A DNA stretch of 64,000 nt from Melanopsichium pennsylvanicum. Its lineage: Eukaryota; Basidiomycota; Ustilaginomycetes; Ustilaginales. Position 1 is the first letter of the stretch. Each line of letters starts with the position of its first letter. Below the pieces are notes generated by a model. It was not told the DNA's origin. It searched no databases and saw only the letters and a program-made list of their open reading frames with translations. Of this stretch, positions 48,744 through 59,062 are shown piece by piece. The stretch is from contig OAPG01000015.1 of assembly GCA_900208305.1 (NCBI GenBank), forward strand, positions 186,001 to 250,000. The letters run 5' to 3'. The translations under genes were made by a program, and so were the position numbers.

Positions 48744-50403
48744 CTTGAGAATGTGTGAGGAAGAGGCTCACGGGTGAGCGTGTAATTTTGAACTTGTCAC
48801 ATTGATATTGAGTCGAGTGTCTTCGGTGCTCTTCTGAAATCGAGGGCTAGGCGTAGCCAAAGCTCGAATGGAGCGGTGCGACTGATACGATGGAGCAAAG
48901 TATCGCTGTGGTGAGGGAGAAGGCTCAAGAAGAACTCGGCTGATGTTTCCGGCAGTCGGCGGTGTGAGGGAGAGCTGTGGTGGTATATGGTGTCCGTCGG
49001 TTACGGAGTACGTGGAAATTGACAACAGCTTGCAATGGTATGAGGAGGCACAAAAGTCAAAGAAAAGTTGTGATGGTAGAGCGTTAAGTGAATAGCAGCT
49101 CACCGGAAGCAAGTGTGGGCTGACAAGGGCAACTGATCACCTGTCAAGTATCCTAAGCATGGGCTCGAAGGTGGTGTGACAGATTCGAGAAGATCAACAC
49201 TACAAAAAGGAACGGAGATCAACACCTGCCAATTTCGCTGAGCTCACTTTTGTCATCATGGGAGGAGAAGGATCAGTCGGAGCTCGCTACTGCACATCAG
49301 AAAGCTTTCTTCTTTCATCCCGAGGCGGGTCAGGAGGTGGGAACATTCTTACGACTCTGCTCTCAAAGGCGAGATTGTTGACACGAAACCGGCCAGCCCG
49401 CTTCCACGCTAGGGGCAATCCCACTTGGTCAAAGCCACATTTCTTGGACGATGTCAGCCTCGGTGTTGTACACCGGCATTTGAAGATACAACGTAGATAC
49501 GCACAACGGTGTCAATGCAAAAAAGGCGCAGTGATGAGAGAAAGAGGAATGAGTTTGGAAGAGTGGCGTCATGGAGCCAAGATGGATCTTCTTCACGCCC
49601 TATGAACCAAACATACAAACAGTAAGCAAAAGTAGAGGCCGTGCATGAGGGCGTAACCTACATACAGGACCGTTTCTCATACACATCCTTTTAGCGATAG
49701 TGTGATCTCGAAAGGTTCACAAAGGGAAGGTAAGTTACTCAGAAGTAGTTAGTCCAAACCGAGTAAGGGCACGTCATCGCATGTGTACCGTAATGCACTT
49801 CACTGTAAAGGTATATCGTTTGGCGTACGTGACACGTTGTGTTTCCCACATGCATTAGTCTCCTTTGTTTCTTGCTCCTCTTTCCATCTCTCCTTTTTGT
49901 ATGACTTAGACGATCTGGACCTTGGAATTCGCATAGCCGGTGCAGTAGCATTGTAAGGCTCACCAATGAGCTTGGGGAAGTATGTGAGTTATAGCCCCAG
50001 GCTTTCCGCGGCTTTATTCTACAGTTCTCTATACTGTACTTTGTCATGCAGCACGAATAGGCGCAGCAGCGATTCAAGCGAAAGAAAGGAACAAACGAAA
50101 GAAAAACCACTTTTCTAGCCAGAAAGGGGTCTCGCACAGCTACAGTAATTTCTAGCCCCACGCAGCCTTTTTGACGTGCAGACGCCATAACCGCCTTTCT
50201 TCTGCCGCTAAACAATCGAAACTTGCATATCAAAACCAAACCACTGTAACTCACTCTGCATCCCAATATACCACCCACACCATCGAACCCTGCACAATGA
50301 AAGCAAGCAAAAGATGAACAAGCAAAAGATGAACAAACTAGTTGGATTCTTATGACACATGGACTGAGAGAATTGATGATGTTACAGATTGGATGAGGCT
50401 CCT

Positions 50404-50441
<38 letters not shown>

Positions 50442-50528
50442 GGTGCGCATGATTGGTTATTGAGTGTGAGATCACGCGTTGCATAGAAGTATTGGTGGTA
50501 CAATGTTAGCTGGTCTGACTGATCGATA
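48744..50528. other. Intergenic NOT1 to WW-protein gene
   Basis: These 1.8 kb hold the promoter of the WW-protein gene (right of its start) and the 3' region of NOT1. Features are a GA microsatellite at 50407-50438 and TACTGTAC/TACAGTAA motifs at 50032 and 50141. A plus-strand frame of 115 codons at 49258 has no recognisable domain and is not called. Confidence 0.5.
50407..50438. repeat. (GA)n microsatellite
   Basis: About 16 GA units lie 90 bp beyond the NOT1 stop codon, in its probable 3' UTR. Confidence 0.95.
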
Positions 50529-53500
50529 TCATGCCGATTGCTGTTGTTGCTGCTGCATCATCTGCGAAGGCAAAAACCCCGTGTGTCCGTTCAAATGCGC
50601 ATGTGACTGATGTTGATGTTGCAGCTGCTGGAACGACCCGCCATCCTCACCGCCGGCACCGCTAGCAGGCGCGGACAGCGTGGCCGCAATGTGATCCAGC
50701 AACGCCTGGATCTCTGCTGGAGCACGAGGCAGTCGGTGTCTCTGCGTCTTCATCAACTCGATGAATGTCACCAGCAGACCCCACGGATGAGGCCTGTTGA
50801 TGATAAGTCGTTCCAGCAACACTCGAACAATCTGCTCGCGAACAAGCTCATCGTCGCTTTCAGAGAACAGCTGCAGAACTGCGCCCGAGAAATAGGCGGT
50901 GTGGCTCGATGGGAAGCGGAGCTGGTTCGCAGCTGCACTGAGGACGTTGAATCGCGCCTCCGGTTCAGATGAGTCCACGAGATGGCGGAGAACGGGTGCT
51001 CCCAGATCGTCAGTCCCGCTGCGGCGGCACTCGATGGATCGCACGCCGAGGTAAAGAACAAGCGAGTTGATGACGGGCACGTTGATGCCGCTTGCGTTGC
51101 TTGCCGTGGCTGCATCATCCTTGCCTGACCCGTTGCTTACACCTGCATTCGCGTGCGTCACCTGCTTGAGCAACCCAACCAACTGCTCGGACAACTCGCC
51201 ACCTTGCCCTCGGTCAAAGTGGACCTCGATCGCAGCACGCAAGCCTTCCACCTGATTCAGCGCAACCAGGTAGTCCGAAGCGATATGAGGTGCCTGGGTC
51301 ATCTCCGGCAGCGTGTTCATCGCCATGTTCGGGCTGAACGGATCCGGCAGGCGTCGATTCCTTGGGAAGGCGCTAAGCATCAAATTGCGCAGCTGGATGC
51401 ACGACGCAGGGACCAGGTCGCAAAGACTCTGGTGGTAGTCGCACAAGAATTCAGGGACGTCGTGCAGCAGGATCAGCAGGATTCTCAACGTACCGCGGTA
51501 CAACTGACGTGAAGTGTCCTGCAGCTCAGCATTGCCAAGCAGCGGCGACATGAAGCGGAGCAGCGATGCAAAGAGGCGGTGGAAAGCACCCCAGCCTTCA
51601 CGCTGGTTGCCTTCCAGCAACTTCGGCATGAACAGGCGGTGCGAGACCAACGACATCCACGAGAAGGTGAAGCTCGGGAAAAATGAGGGCTGCAGGGTAT
51701 TAAGCGTATTGCTGATGGCGAGCAGGGTTTGCACATAGGCGGGACCCAGGCTCGATTCGGTGGCATGCAGGTCGTGCAGCAAACTCGAAAACAGCCGGAA
51801 GAAGGGCTTCTGCTGAAAATGTACACCGAGCTCTTCGTGCGACTGGGCAAGGACCAGCACAACGATCGACAAGATCTTGGTGAGGTAGTGCACCTTGGCC
51901 TGCTCGTTGTTGGCGCCGGTGGGGTCGGCGTGGTACTTGATCATGAGCACGATCAGGCGCGAGAAAGCGTCGATAGGCGAAAAGATACCGGTGGCGGGCG
52001 ATCCACCCACAGCTTTCTGCTTGATGTAGCTGTCCACGCTGACCTCGGTGCAGACGCGGAAGAACATTGACGAAATGTCCTCGCCTTTGAGAATACCTTG
52101 GTTCTGCAGCTGTGTGACGTAGTCAATAAACGACTTGTCCGGATTGGGCGAGTGCTGGAAGAGACGAGCCCATTCGGCAAAGCAGTAGGCCAGCTGCTCG
52201 CGGAGAGCAGTGTTGCCGACGTCCACCTTGCTCTTGAGCAGACCGCTGTCGAGATCGCGCAAGAATCGCGTGGATGCTTCGGTGGCCTGGCCCTGTTGAT
52301 CGGCACGTTGCAACGCCTCGACGGTGCTGGTGAGCTGTTGACGTGTGGCGCAAGCGGGCTCCTGGAGACACTCGAGGGCAAGCCGAGCTGAAAAGTCGAT
52401 TACGCTGGCGCGGAAGTCGCGCAGGATCAGCTTGGCGAGCTGCACATCGAGCTCCGCCACGTTTACCAGCCCGGCGCGAACGAGCGACACGGTGACAGGC
52501 ACGTTGAACTTGCGTTCGTCTTCGGCATAGATGAGCCAAGCAAGGACCTCGCGAGCCGCCTTCAGTGAAATCTCGCACAGCCGGTCCAATAAGACCACGT
52601 AAGCCTCGCGACCGAGCTTGGACTCGATCTTGAAGAGCAACTGGACGACTTTCTGCGAAAAGGCAAGAGCAGTCTCGTCGCGGCTGGCGGATTGAGCGGC
52701 GACCATGGGGACAAGCTGGAGAATTTGTCGAATCTCATGATCCTGCGGCAGCTCGTTGAGGCCTACATCCTGGTCGGCTGCCTCAAGCGATCGCTCGAGC
52801 TCGGCCATGCCTTGCGAAAACTTTTCGAGAGACTGCTGAGCGCTAAGAGTACCGCCAGCAGCCATGGGCAGCAAGCCAGCGGGGACACCAGCATTGACTC
52901 CTCCCTCTTGCAGGGCGGCGACCCCTACAGCACCGGCACCGGCACCGGCAACACCGGTCGCTGAAGCGAGGGTATCAGGGTAGCCGACCTCGGAGCGACC
53001 AGAGACTGAAGAGGCGTTGACTGAGGCGGGAGTACCGCGGTCGCCGTCAGCTCCAGGCGACATGCGGCGGCTGAAGCCGTCATAGACACGAAGCTGAGCC
53101 GGGACAAGACCATCGGGTCGCAGACGCAGCATGTCGGGCAGAGTGGCGGCATACTGCGATGCAGCCAAAGCGGCACTGTCCCAGTAGTAGCCGCGACCAC
53201 GAGTGCGATGCTCGCGGCGGCTCGAGTATGCGTTGGTGAGACCCTCGTCCACCTCAGGCACTGCCTTGTCCATGGCTGCCTTCTCGATGACAGAGCAGGC
53301 AAGATCGAGATTCTCTTGCATGATGACTATCAGCGCCTGCTCAGGCAGATTCTGCTCGGTGAAGCCATTCGCAAGAAGCAACGTGCGGGCGTTGGCTACC
53401 ATGCTAATGCGCAGAGGCTCCTTGCACGTCACTAGAGCGAGGCTGCCAGCCAGATTCTGAGCCATCTGATGGGCCGAGGTTCGCATCTTCTCTTCGTCAC

Positions 53501-56500
53501 CTTCCATAGCAAAGTCCTTGGTGACCAGCTCGCGCGTCGAGATGGAAGCAATCGTGACGGATCGCTCAACGACGGGTGCAATGATCTCGCGTATAGCGCG
53601 GTCGATGGCGAGGTAGACGAGCCTCTTGAGAGCTGCATTGCTGCTGAACATGGTGAGCTGTGGGTTGATGACCACATACTGCGGCAAGCTCTGAAGCATC
53701 GACACGAGCGTCTCGGTGTAAGCGGCAGCAGCAGCAGCCGACTGACCTGGCTGCGCGCCAGAACCGGCGGCAGCGACAGCGGCGGCAGCGGCACTCGCCT
53801 TCTGAGCATTGGGAGCCATACGGCCGCCAGCTGCAGCGCCGTATCCTCCGGCAAGCGTGAGACGCTCGAGGTCCTGAGCGATGCCGGTGGCGGGCTGCTG
53901 AGAAAGCTGCTGCTGGTGCTGACGTTGGTGTTGCAGCTGCATGTGTACTGCGGCCTGCTGCTGTTGCTGCTGGCTGAGATGCAGGAGTTGACTCGACGAC
54001 TGTTGCTGCTGCTGTTGCTGCTGAAGCAGCTCCTCAGCCGAAGGTCGGTTGCGAAGAATGGTGGTAGGCGGAACATCCTTGAGCAAAACACTGAGGCCCT
54101 TGAAGAGCACTTCGATTTCGAACTTGAGGTTGAGCTTGAGCTCTGCAAACTGGTAGAGCTCCACCATGAGACGCAGGACCGCCATCAGCCAAGGGTTGGG
54201 CGGCTTGAAGACGTTGGATTTGGCGCACTGCTCCATTACCTTGCAGACGAAGGGAATGACAACAATGAGCCGGTTGCTATCGTAGCCTTGAATGAGCAGC
54301 TCCTTGAAGGCGATGTTGCGATGACGGATCGGCTTGTCGCGGGCCAAGGTGAGGCTGCCGAGCCATGAACCTAGATTCTTGAGCAAATTGCGCTCCTGGG
54401 TCGACTGAACCGTCTTGTCGTTGTTCAGAAGCATCTGACATTTAGCCAATGTTTCGTGCAAGATGTACGTCATGAGGCCCTTGGCATCCAAGCCATCCAA
54501 AAACTGAGCATAGAGACCGTGGTTGTTGGGCTCGATGCTGATACGCTGAAGAACCAGGTAGTTGGAGAACCAGCGGTAGGTGTCGGTGGTGATGAGTCGA
54601 CGAGCATCCCCGAGTTTGGATTCCAAGTTGGTAGGCGAGAGGTTGTTGACGAGAAAGAGCACCTTGTCGGTGACGTCCTCGCTAGGGTCGCGCTGCTCAT
54701 TGTCCTGAGGCAGAAGATCAGCGCGGATGGCAGGGAAGGGCGCTTTCTTGACTTCGAGGGACTGATCGCCTGGCATCCCAACGTCGTTGCCCGCCAGCTG
54801 ACCGGCAAGTGCCATCTTGACCAGGCGAATGATGTCGGGATACGACTGCTGAAGGTGAGGCATGGAGAGGAGAGCCTGGCAGAGCTGCGGCCATTCCGGC
54901 AAACGGTTCTGGAAGCGCAAAAGGGCCTGCAGACCAAACTTGAACATGGTCGAGTCGGGCGGATTGCGCAGTGCATCCAGCACGTAGCGGATTGCAATGC
55001 CGAGCGGGATGTAATCAATCAGCTGATACTGGATGAGCGAACCAAACACGATGGCGGTCATCTCGAGCTCGCGCGGAGGATAGTACATCTCGAACCAGCG
55101 GTACTCGTCGAAGAGAGTGTGGACCATGCAGGCGAAGATCTGATGGTCACGTACGCTCTCGGAGGCCCGGGTTCGCTGGAGGAGCAGCACGATGTCCTCG
55201 ATGCTGAGCTTGCCCTCGTACATCTGACGATACCAGGAGTCTGCCTCGTCGTGAATGTCCTGCGGGAAGGTGACGACCTGCAGACCTGGCTCTTGACCTT
55301 CGGCGCCGGGCGCAAGGTTCATGAGACGAGGGTGAAGCTGAAGACAGACATTGCGGACTCCCTTGAAGAAGTCGATCTCTTCTGCACTCATGCTCTCGCC
55401 GTTCGAGCGCAAAGCCTTGAGAAAGCTGGCGACGTTGTTAACAGTGAGCGGGACAAAGCTCTGATCGGCCTGCGGATCGGGCTTGGCCAGGTCGTCTTTG
55501 GCCTTCATGTCGAGGAATTCGAGCACGGCGCGGATGAAGTCGCTGCCGTGTCGGTTGATATTGTCCTGTAGCCAAGCGTCGAGGTCGATCGCCTCACGTC
55601 TCGAAGCCAGCGCAGCCACGTCGAGGGCGAATGCGAAAGGTCTAGCATCGACGAGGTCGTCGACGATGCCAAGGCTTTGGGCCACATCGATGATGCGGGT
55701 GAGGTTGAGCTGATTCTCGAGGTAGAAATTGCGGAAGGCATTGAGCAAGTACTCGCGATGCGTCTTTTCGATGCGGTGGAAAACGAGAAGGCTGCTGTTG
55801 TGCGGCGTCATGAACATGGCGACAAGCTGAGATGCGAGCTCGGCGTGGATGGCGTTCCAAGGCTGCGGGATTTGCACCAAGCCTAGCAAGATGAGTTCGG
55901 GGCAAACCTTTATGGCCTGCTGGAGCACTTCTTGGACGGCGGAGCGAACGTTCTGGTCATCAGAGGCGGAGATCTCGATGAGTGTCTCGATCAAGTCAAG
56001 CGAGTTGTACGCACTGCTAAGCAGCTGCTTGCCAGCCGACTGAACGCTATTGGGAGCCTCGGCGACTTGGTCGGCGGTGAGAATGCGTCGTCCAGGCAGC
56101 GATGCGAAGCTGAACTTTTCGGAGCCGAGGGCGAGGAGGCCATGTAAAATTTGAAGCTGTCGAAGGCGATGCATCCAGGGACCCCAAAGACCGGAGACAG
56201 CCGAGACTTGAGCTTGACCCTGAACGGGAGCATGGAGGAGCACGTCGGCCGTGCCAGCCATGTGGCCGTGGAAAGATGGGTTAAAGCCATCGAGCTCGTC
56301 GAGACCACGGATGATGCGGGGCCAGGAAAGTTGGTGCTTGATGGAGCATATAGCACGAACGAGGTTGGCAAAGTCGGTGACGCGGTCGCTTTCGAAGATG
56401 GCGGGGTCGACAGAGAGGAGGATGGCGAGAATCTCGGAGACTACGCGCTCGTCTGGTGGGTTGACCTCGGTCAGACCGAAACGGTTGAGGACAGCAAGGG

Positions 56501-56864
56501 CAGTTTCCACGGTGGGAAGGCTCTTGACGCCAAGATCGATGAGGAGGTCGGCGACGTTCTTGTCGGGCTTTGTCTTGAGCTTGGGCAGAGCCTGTCGAAC
56601 CGCATCGGCAGTGGCGTCAGGACCGACCTTGTCTGCGATGGCGTTGAAGAGGCGTTGGCGCTGTGCTGGATGGAGGACAGGGGTACCTGGGACTGCATTG
56701 GATAAGAGTGTTTCGAGAAGCAATGCGTGCTGTTCGAGGGTAACGACGGGGTGGGGGCCGTCAGTCTGGAGCGCTTCCAGAACCGCCTTGACAATGCCAG
56801 GGTTGGTGGCTAGATTGGTGGCATCAGCGCCTCCTCCGTTGGGAGGAGCGGAGCCATTGAACAT
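50529..56864 (-). CDS. NOT1: CCR4-NOT complex scaffold Not1
   Basis: Not1 (CNOT1/Cdc39) is the scaffold of the CCR4-NOT deadenylase, which controls mRNA decay and repression in the cytoplasm and nucleus. The single-exon protein has 2111 residues, near the usual length. The N-terminal half is helical HEAT-like, with the MIF4G domain that binds Caf1 expected around 720-940. A Gln-rich spacer follows near 945-1000. The CNOT9-binding (DUF3819) domain is clear near 1060-1200 (FSSNAALKRLVYLAIDRAIREII pattern, TRELVTKDFAMEGDE). The C-terminal Not1 superfamily homology domain lies at about 1700-2080 (LLHDVPEFLCDYH, NLMLSAFPRNRRLPDPF). The C-terminus is Gln/His-rich. Not1 and Scd6 in this window act in the same mRNA repression pathway. 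Confidence 0.96.
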   Translation of the reverse strand: MFNGSAPPNGGGADATNLATNPGIVKAVLEALQTDGPHPVVTLEQHALLLETLLSNAVPGTPVLHPAQRQRLFNAIADKVGPDATADAVRQALPKLKTKPDKNVADLLIDLGVKSLPTVETALAVLNRFGLTEVNPPDERVVSEILAILLSVDPAIFESDRVTDFANLVRAICSIKHQLSWPRIIRGLDELDGFNPSFHGHMAGTADVLLHAPVQGQAQVSAVSGLWGPWMHRLRQLQILHGLLALGSEKFSFASLPGRRILTADQVAEAPNSVQSAGKQLLSSAYNSLDLIETLIEISASDDQNVRSAVQEVLQQAIKVCPELILLGLVQIPQPWNAIHAELASQLVAMFMTPHNSSLLVFHRIEKTHREYLLNAFRNFYLENQLNLTRIIDVAQSLGIVDDLVDARPFAFALDVAALASRREAIDLDAWLQDNINRHGSDFIRAVLEFLDMKAKDDLAKPDPQADQSFVPLTVNNVASFLKALRSNGESMSAEEIDFFKGVRNVCLQLHPRLMNLAPGAEGQEPGLQVVTFPQDIHDEADSWYRQMYEGKLSIEDIVLLLQRTRASESVRDHQIFACMVHTLFDEYRWFEMYYPPRELEMTAIVFGSLIQYQLIDYIPLGIAIRYVLDALRNPPDSTMFKFGLQALLRFQNRLPEWPQLCQALLSMPHLQQSYPDIIRLVKMALAGQLAGNDVGMPGDQSLEVKKAPFPAIRADLLPQDNEQRDPSEDVTDKVLFLVNNLSPTNLESKLGDARRLITTDTYRWFSNYLVLQRISIEPNNHGLYAQFLDGLDAKGLMTYILHETLAKCQMLLNNDKTVQSTQERNLLKNLGSWLGSLTLARDKPIRHRNIAFKELLIQGYDSNRLIVVIPFVCKVMEQCAKSNVFKPPNPWLMAVLRLMVELYQFAELKLNLKFEIEVLFKGLSVLLKDVPPTTILRNRPSAEELLQQQQQQQQSSSQLLHLSQQQQQQAAVHMQLQHQRQHQQQLSQQPATGIAQDLERLTLAGGYGAAAGGRMAPNAQKASAAAAAVAAAGSGAQPGQSAAAAAAYTETLVSMLQSLPQYVVINPQLTMFSSNAALKRLVYLAIDRAIREIIAPVVERSVTIASISTRELVTKDFAMEGDEEKMRTSAHQMAQNLAGSLALVTCKEPLRISMVANARTLLLANGFTEQNLPEQALIVIMQENLDLACSVIEKAAMDKAVPEVDEGLTNAYSSRREHRTRGRGYYWDSAALAASQYAATLPDMLRLRPDGLVPAQLRVYDGFSRRMSPGADGDRGTPASVNASSVSGRSEVGYPDTLASATGVAGAGAGAVGVAALQEGGVNAGVPAGLLPMAAGGTLSAQQSLEKFSQGMAELERSLEAADQDVGLNELPQDHEIRQILQLVPMVAAQSASRDETALAFSQKVVQLLFKIESKLGREAYVVLLDRLCEISLKAAREVLAWLIYAEDERKFNVPVTVSLVRAGLVNVAELDVQLAKLILRDFRASVIDFSARLALECLQEPACATRQQLTSTVEALQRADQQGQATEASTRFLRDLDSGLLKSKVDVGNTALREQLAYCFAEWARLFQHSPNPDKSFIDYVTQLQNQGILKGEDISSMFFRVCTEVSVDSYIKQKAVGGSPATGIFSPIDAFSRLIVLMIKYHADPTGANNEQAKVHYLTKILSIVVLVLAQSHEELGVHFQQKPFFRLFSSLLHDLHATESSLGPAYVQTLLAISNTLNTLQPSFFPSFTFSWMSLVSHRLFMPKLLEGNQREGWGAFHRLFASLLRFMSPLLGNAELQDTSRQLYRGTLRILLILLHDVPEFLCDYHQSLCDLVPASCIQLRNLMLSAFPRNRRLPDPFSPNMAMNTLPEMTQAPHIASDYLVALNQVEGLRAAIEVHFDRGQGGELSEQLVGLLKQVTHANAGVSNGSGKDDAATASNASGINVPVINSLVLYLGVRSIECRRSGTDDLGAPVLRHLVDSSEPEARFNVLSAAANQLRFPSSHTAYFSGAVLQLFSESDDELVREQIVRVLLERLIINRPHPWGLLVTFIELMKTQRHRLPRAPAEIQALLDHIAATLSAPASGAGGEDGGSFQQLQHQHQSHAHLNGHTGFLPSQMMQQQQQQSA

Positions 56865-59062
56865 GTTGGCCGCTAAGGCGCACGGCCCGCTTGCTTCGGC
56901 GCTATCAGGAGCGGCGAGAGCGGAGGAGAGCGAGGATGGAAGCTTGTGCCGGTGAAGCGAGCGTGACGAGAAGACTCTTTCTCCGTGTGACCGTTGCTAG
57001 GCTGGAAACGGCTGGCGGGAGGCGTGGAGGTGCAGAAAGCAGGCCGTTGAGCTTGCCGTCTGCCGATGTAAATCAAAGGTGACGAGAATGCTTGTCGGCA
57101 GTGTCGCAGCGGGTCTGCTCGATTTTGACACGATCAAGGCACAGCTGTAGTTGTAGGGTATGAAGAAACGCACTGCTCGAAGAAGAATGGAATTTTCAAG
57201 AGATGGTGATCGCAGTGCATGCGAAAGACCTGCACAAGGTGAGGAAAGACCAAGGGATGACAAGCAAAGCTTTGTGCAAAGGTAGCTGAAGCTAGCCCGA
57301 GCAAAATCCGATGTGGGATAGCTGGAGGCTTTGTGAAAACTGAATGATGTTGCGGAGAGTCGACGGTGAAGCTTTTTATGATTTGTGTGTGCCGCTTCTA
57401 GCAAAACAAAGACTGTAGCAGAACAGTGCTAAGCAATGCGTACGCCTGAGCGATGAGGTGAACCCAAAGCAAGTGTTGATCGAATTGAGCTGAGCTAAGC
57501 GGTTTGGACATGCAGCATGCAGTGCTATTTACGATGTCAGGCTGTGGACGAGCCAGGTCGATCGGTGCTGAAGGTATCAAACAAGCTCCGTCAAGTCGGT
57601 GTAGCTGCGAGCGAGGCAAGATACTCCAAAAGGACGATCTGTTAGGCCGAAGGATGAAAAGTTGGTTGACAGCGACAACAACGCGAAGCGAATGAGCAAG
57701 GGGCGTGAACGAAGAGAAGAAGGAGAGGATGAGGAAGAGGAAGAGGAGGAAGGGTCAAGAGAATGTCGAAAGTATCGATTGGGTTGGTAGCAAGAAAAGT
57801 TGAGATGTTTAGGACCGAGTTGGACTCAGTCGACTCTCTATCTGACCGCAGTTTTGACGCACTCAAATACTCTGTACTTGCACTCTGTCAACTGTGTGAA
57901 TAGTGTCCTCCTGCGTCTGGCTAGAGCGTTCCATTATTTGGCTGTTCGCTCACGGGCTCACGGGCTCATTGGCTCATTGGCTCATTGGCTCACTGGCTTA
58001 CTGGCTCTCTGGCTCAGCTCGACACAAACGACGTGTGACCTTTCAATTGACCGGCTTCACCAGTGACTATAATCGGATACCATCATACAAAACTATATTT
58101 AAAAATTTTAAATACAAATTTACCAAAATGATCACAATCCTGAAAAGGCCAAATTGGGATTCTGAATACAAGCCTGTTCCTTGAGAGCCAGATCACTTTG
58201 TCCGCCACAATTGTTCGCGGCAATCAAACAATTACTTCAATCAGTAGCTTCCTCCCGATCAGACTCTGATCGACTCTCGCATCTGCTCCCAGTCACAAGC
58301 TTCCACTACTGCTACAAGGCTACATACGAATCTCCTAAGCGCTTCCACCATCTTCGATTCTGTCAGGTGGGATCGATCTTTTGAGAAGCAAATGAACGTA
58401 CAGATAGCAAAGCCACCAAAAGAGCAATACGACTCAGATGGCTGTGAAAGTGCTATAAGATACAAGATACACCATACAGGGTTGTGTGCATCTTCGTGAT
58501 CGAATTCAAGTCAAGTCTAGGCTTGAAATTCTTGTGTCCTGTTCCTATTAGGCTGCCTTTCTGCACAATGTCAAAGGGCGACGCTTTTTTCTCGACAAAC
58601 ATCCTCGAATCGGACCCCACCCTGGCCAAGCGTGGGCGTCAAACAGCCTTTCTCCTAGCCTTGCTGCACCCTCACCCTCGAGGGTCACCGCCCCCACATA
58701 AGTCTCGGATCGCTTCGCTTCTTGGCTTTGTGAAACTGCATTCCGAACTTGCACATAAATCAATTGTAGCGTTGTGTAATTGCATGATACGGCACGAGTT
58801 TGACGTCATGCATGTGACTCAATTGCGCTCAACATAATGGAAATCTTGTTTGGTCTTCTCTTTTCTCCCTCCATCATCTCCCATGCCAAGCAAAGATACC
58901 CCTGCAATAGACACGTAGATAGCCCCGACTAGATACAAACACCATCATGGCTCTGTGAGCTTTTCCCAAACACTGGCCGAGCCTTCCACCTCGTCCTTCT
59001 TCTCCTCCTCCTTTCCTTCAATAGAGCAAATCGCTCTTGAAGGTACCCAGAACGGTGCCTAA
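56865..59062. other. Divergent intergenic region NOT1 / GH45 gene (2.2 kb)
   Basis: This region holds the promoters of NOT1 and the GH45-like gene. The NOT1 side (to about 57.8 kb) is GA-rich on the + strand. An 8-bp tandem repeat and an AT-rich patch (58080-58125) lie in the middle. No gene is supported; short frames in several phases lack features. Confidence 0.55.
57948..58016. repeat. 8-bp tandem repeat (GCTCATTG)n
   Basis: About eight head-to-tail units run GCTCACGG twice, GCTCATTG three times, then diverging GCTCACTG, GCTTACTG and GCTCTCTG. The gradient of variants suggests stepwise duplication. It lies about 1.1 kb upstream of both flanking start codons. Confidence 0.9.

Noticed and set aside
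49258..49605. Plus-strand frame of 115 codons
   Set aside because: No recognisable domain, signal peptide or codon bias; it lies in a probable promoter region.
54456..55571. Plus-strand frame of 371 codons
   Set aside because: It is the antisense shadow of NOT1, whose motifs are unmistakable.
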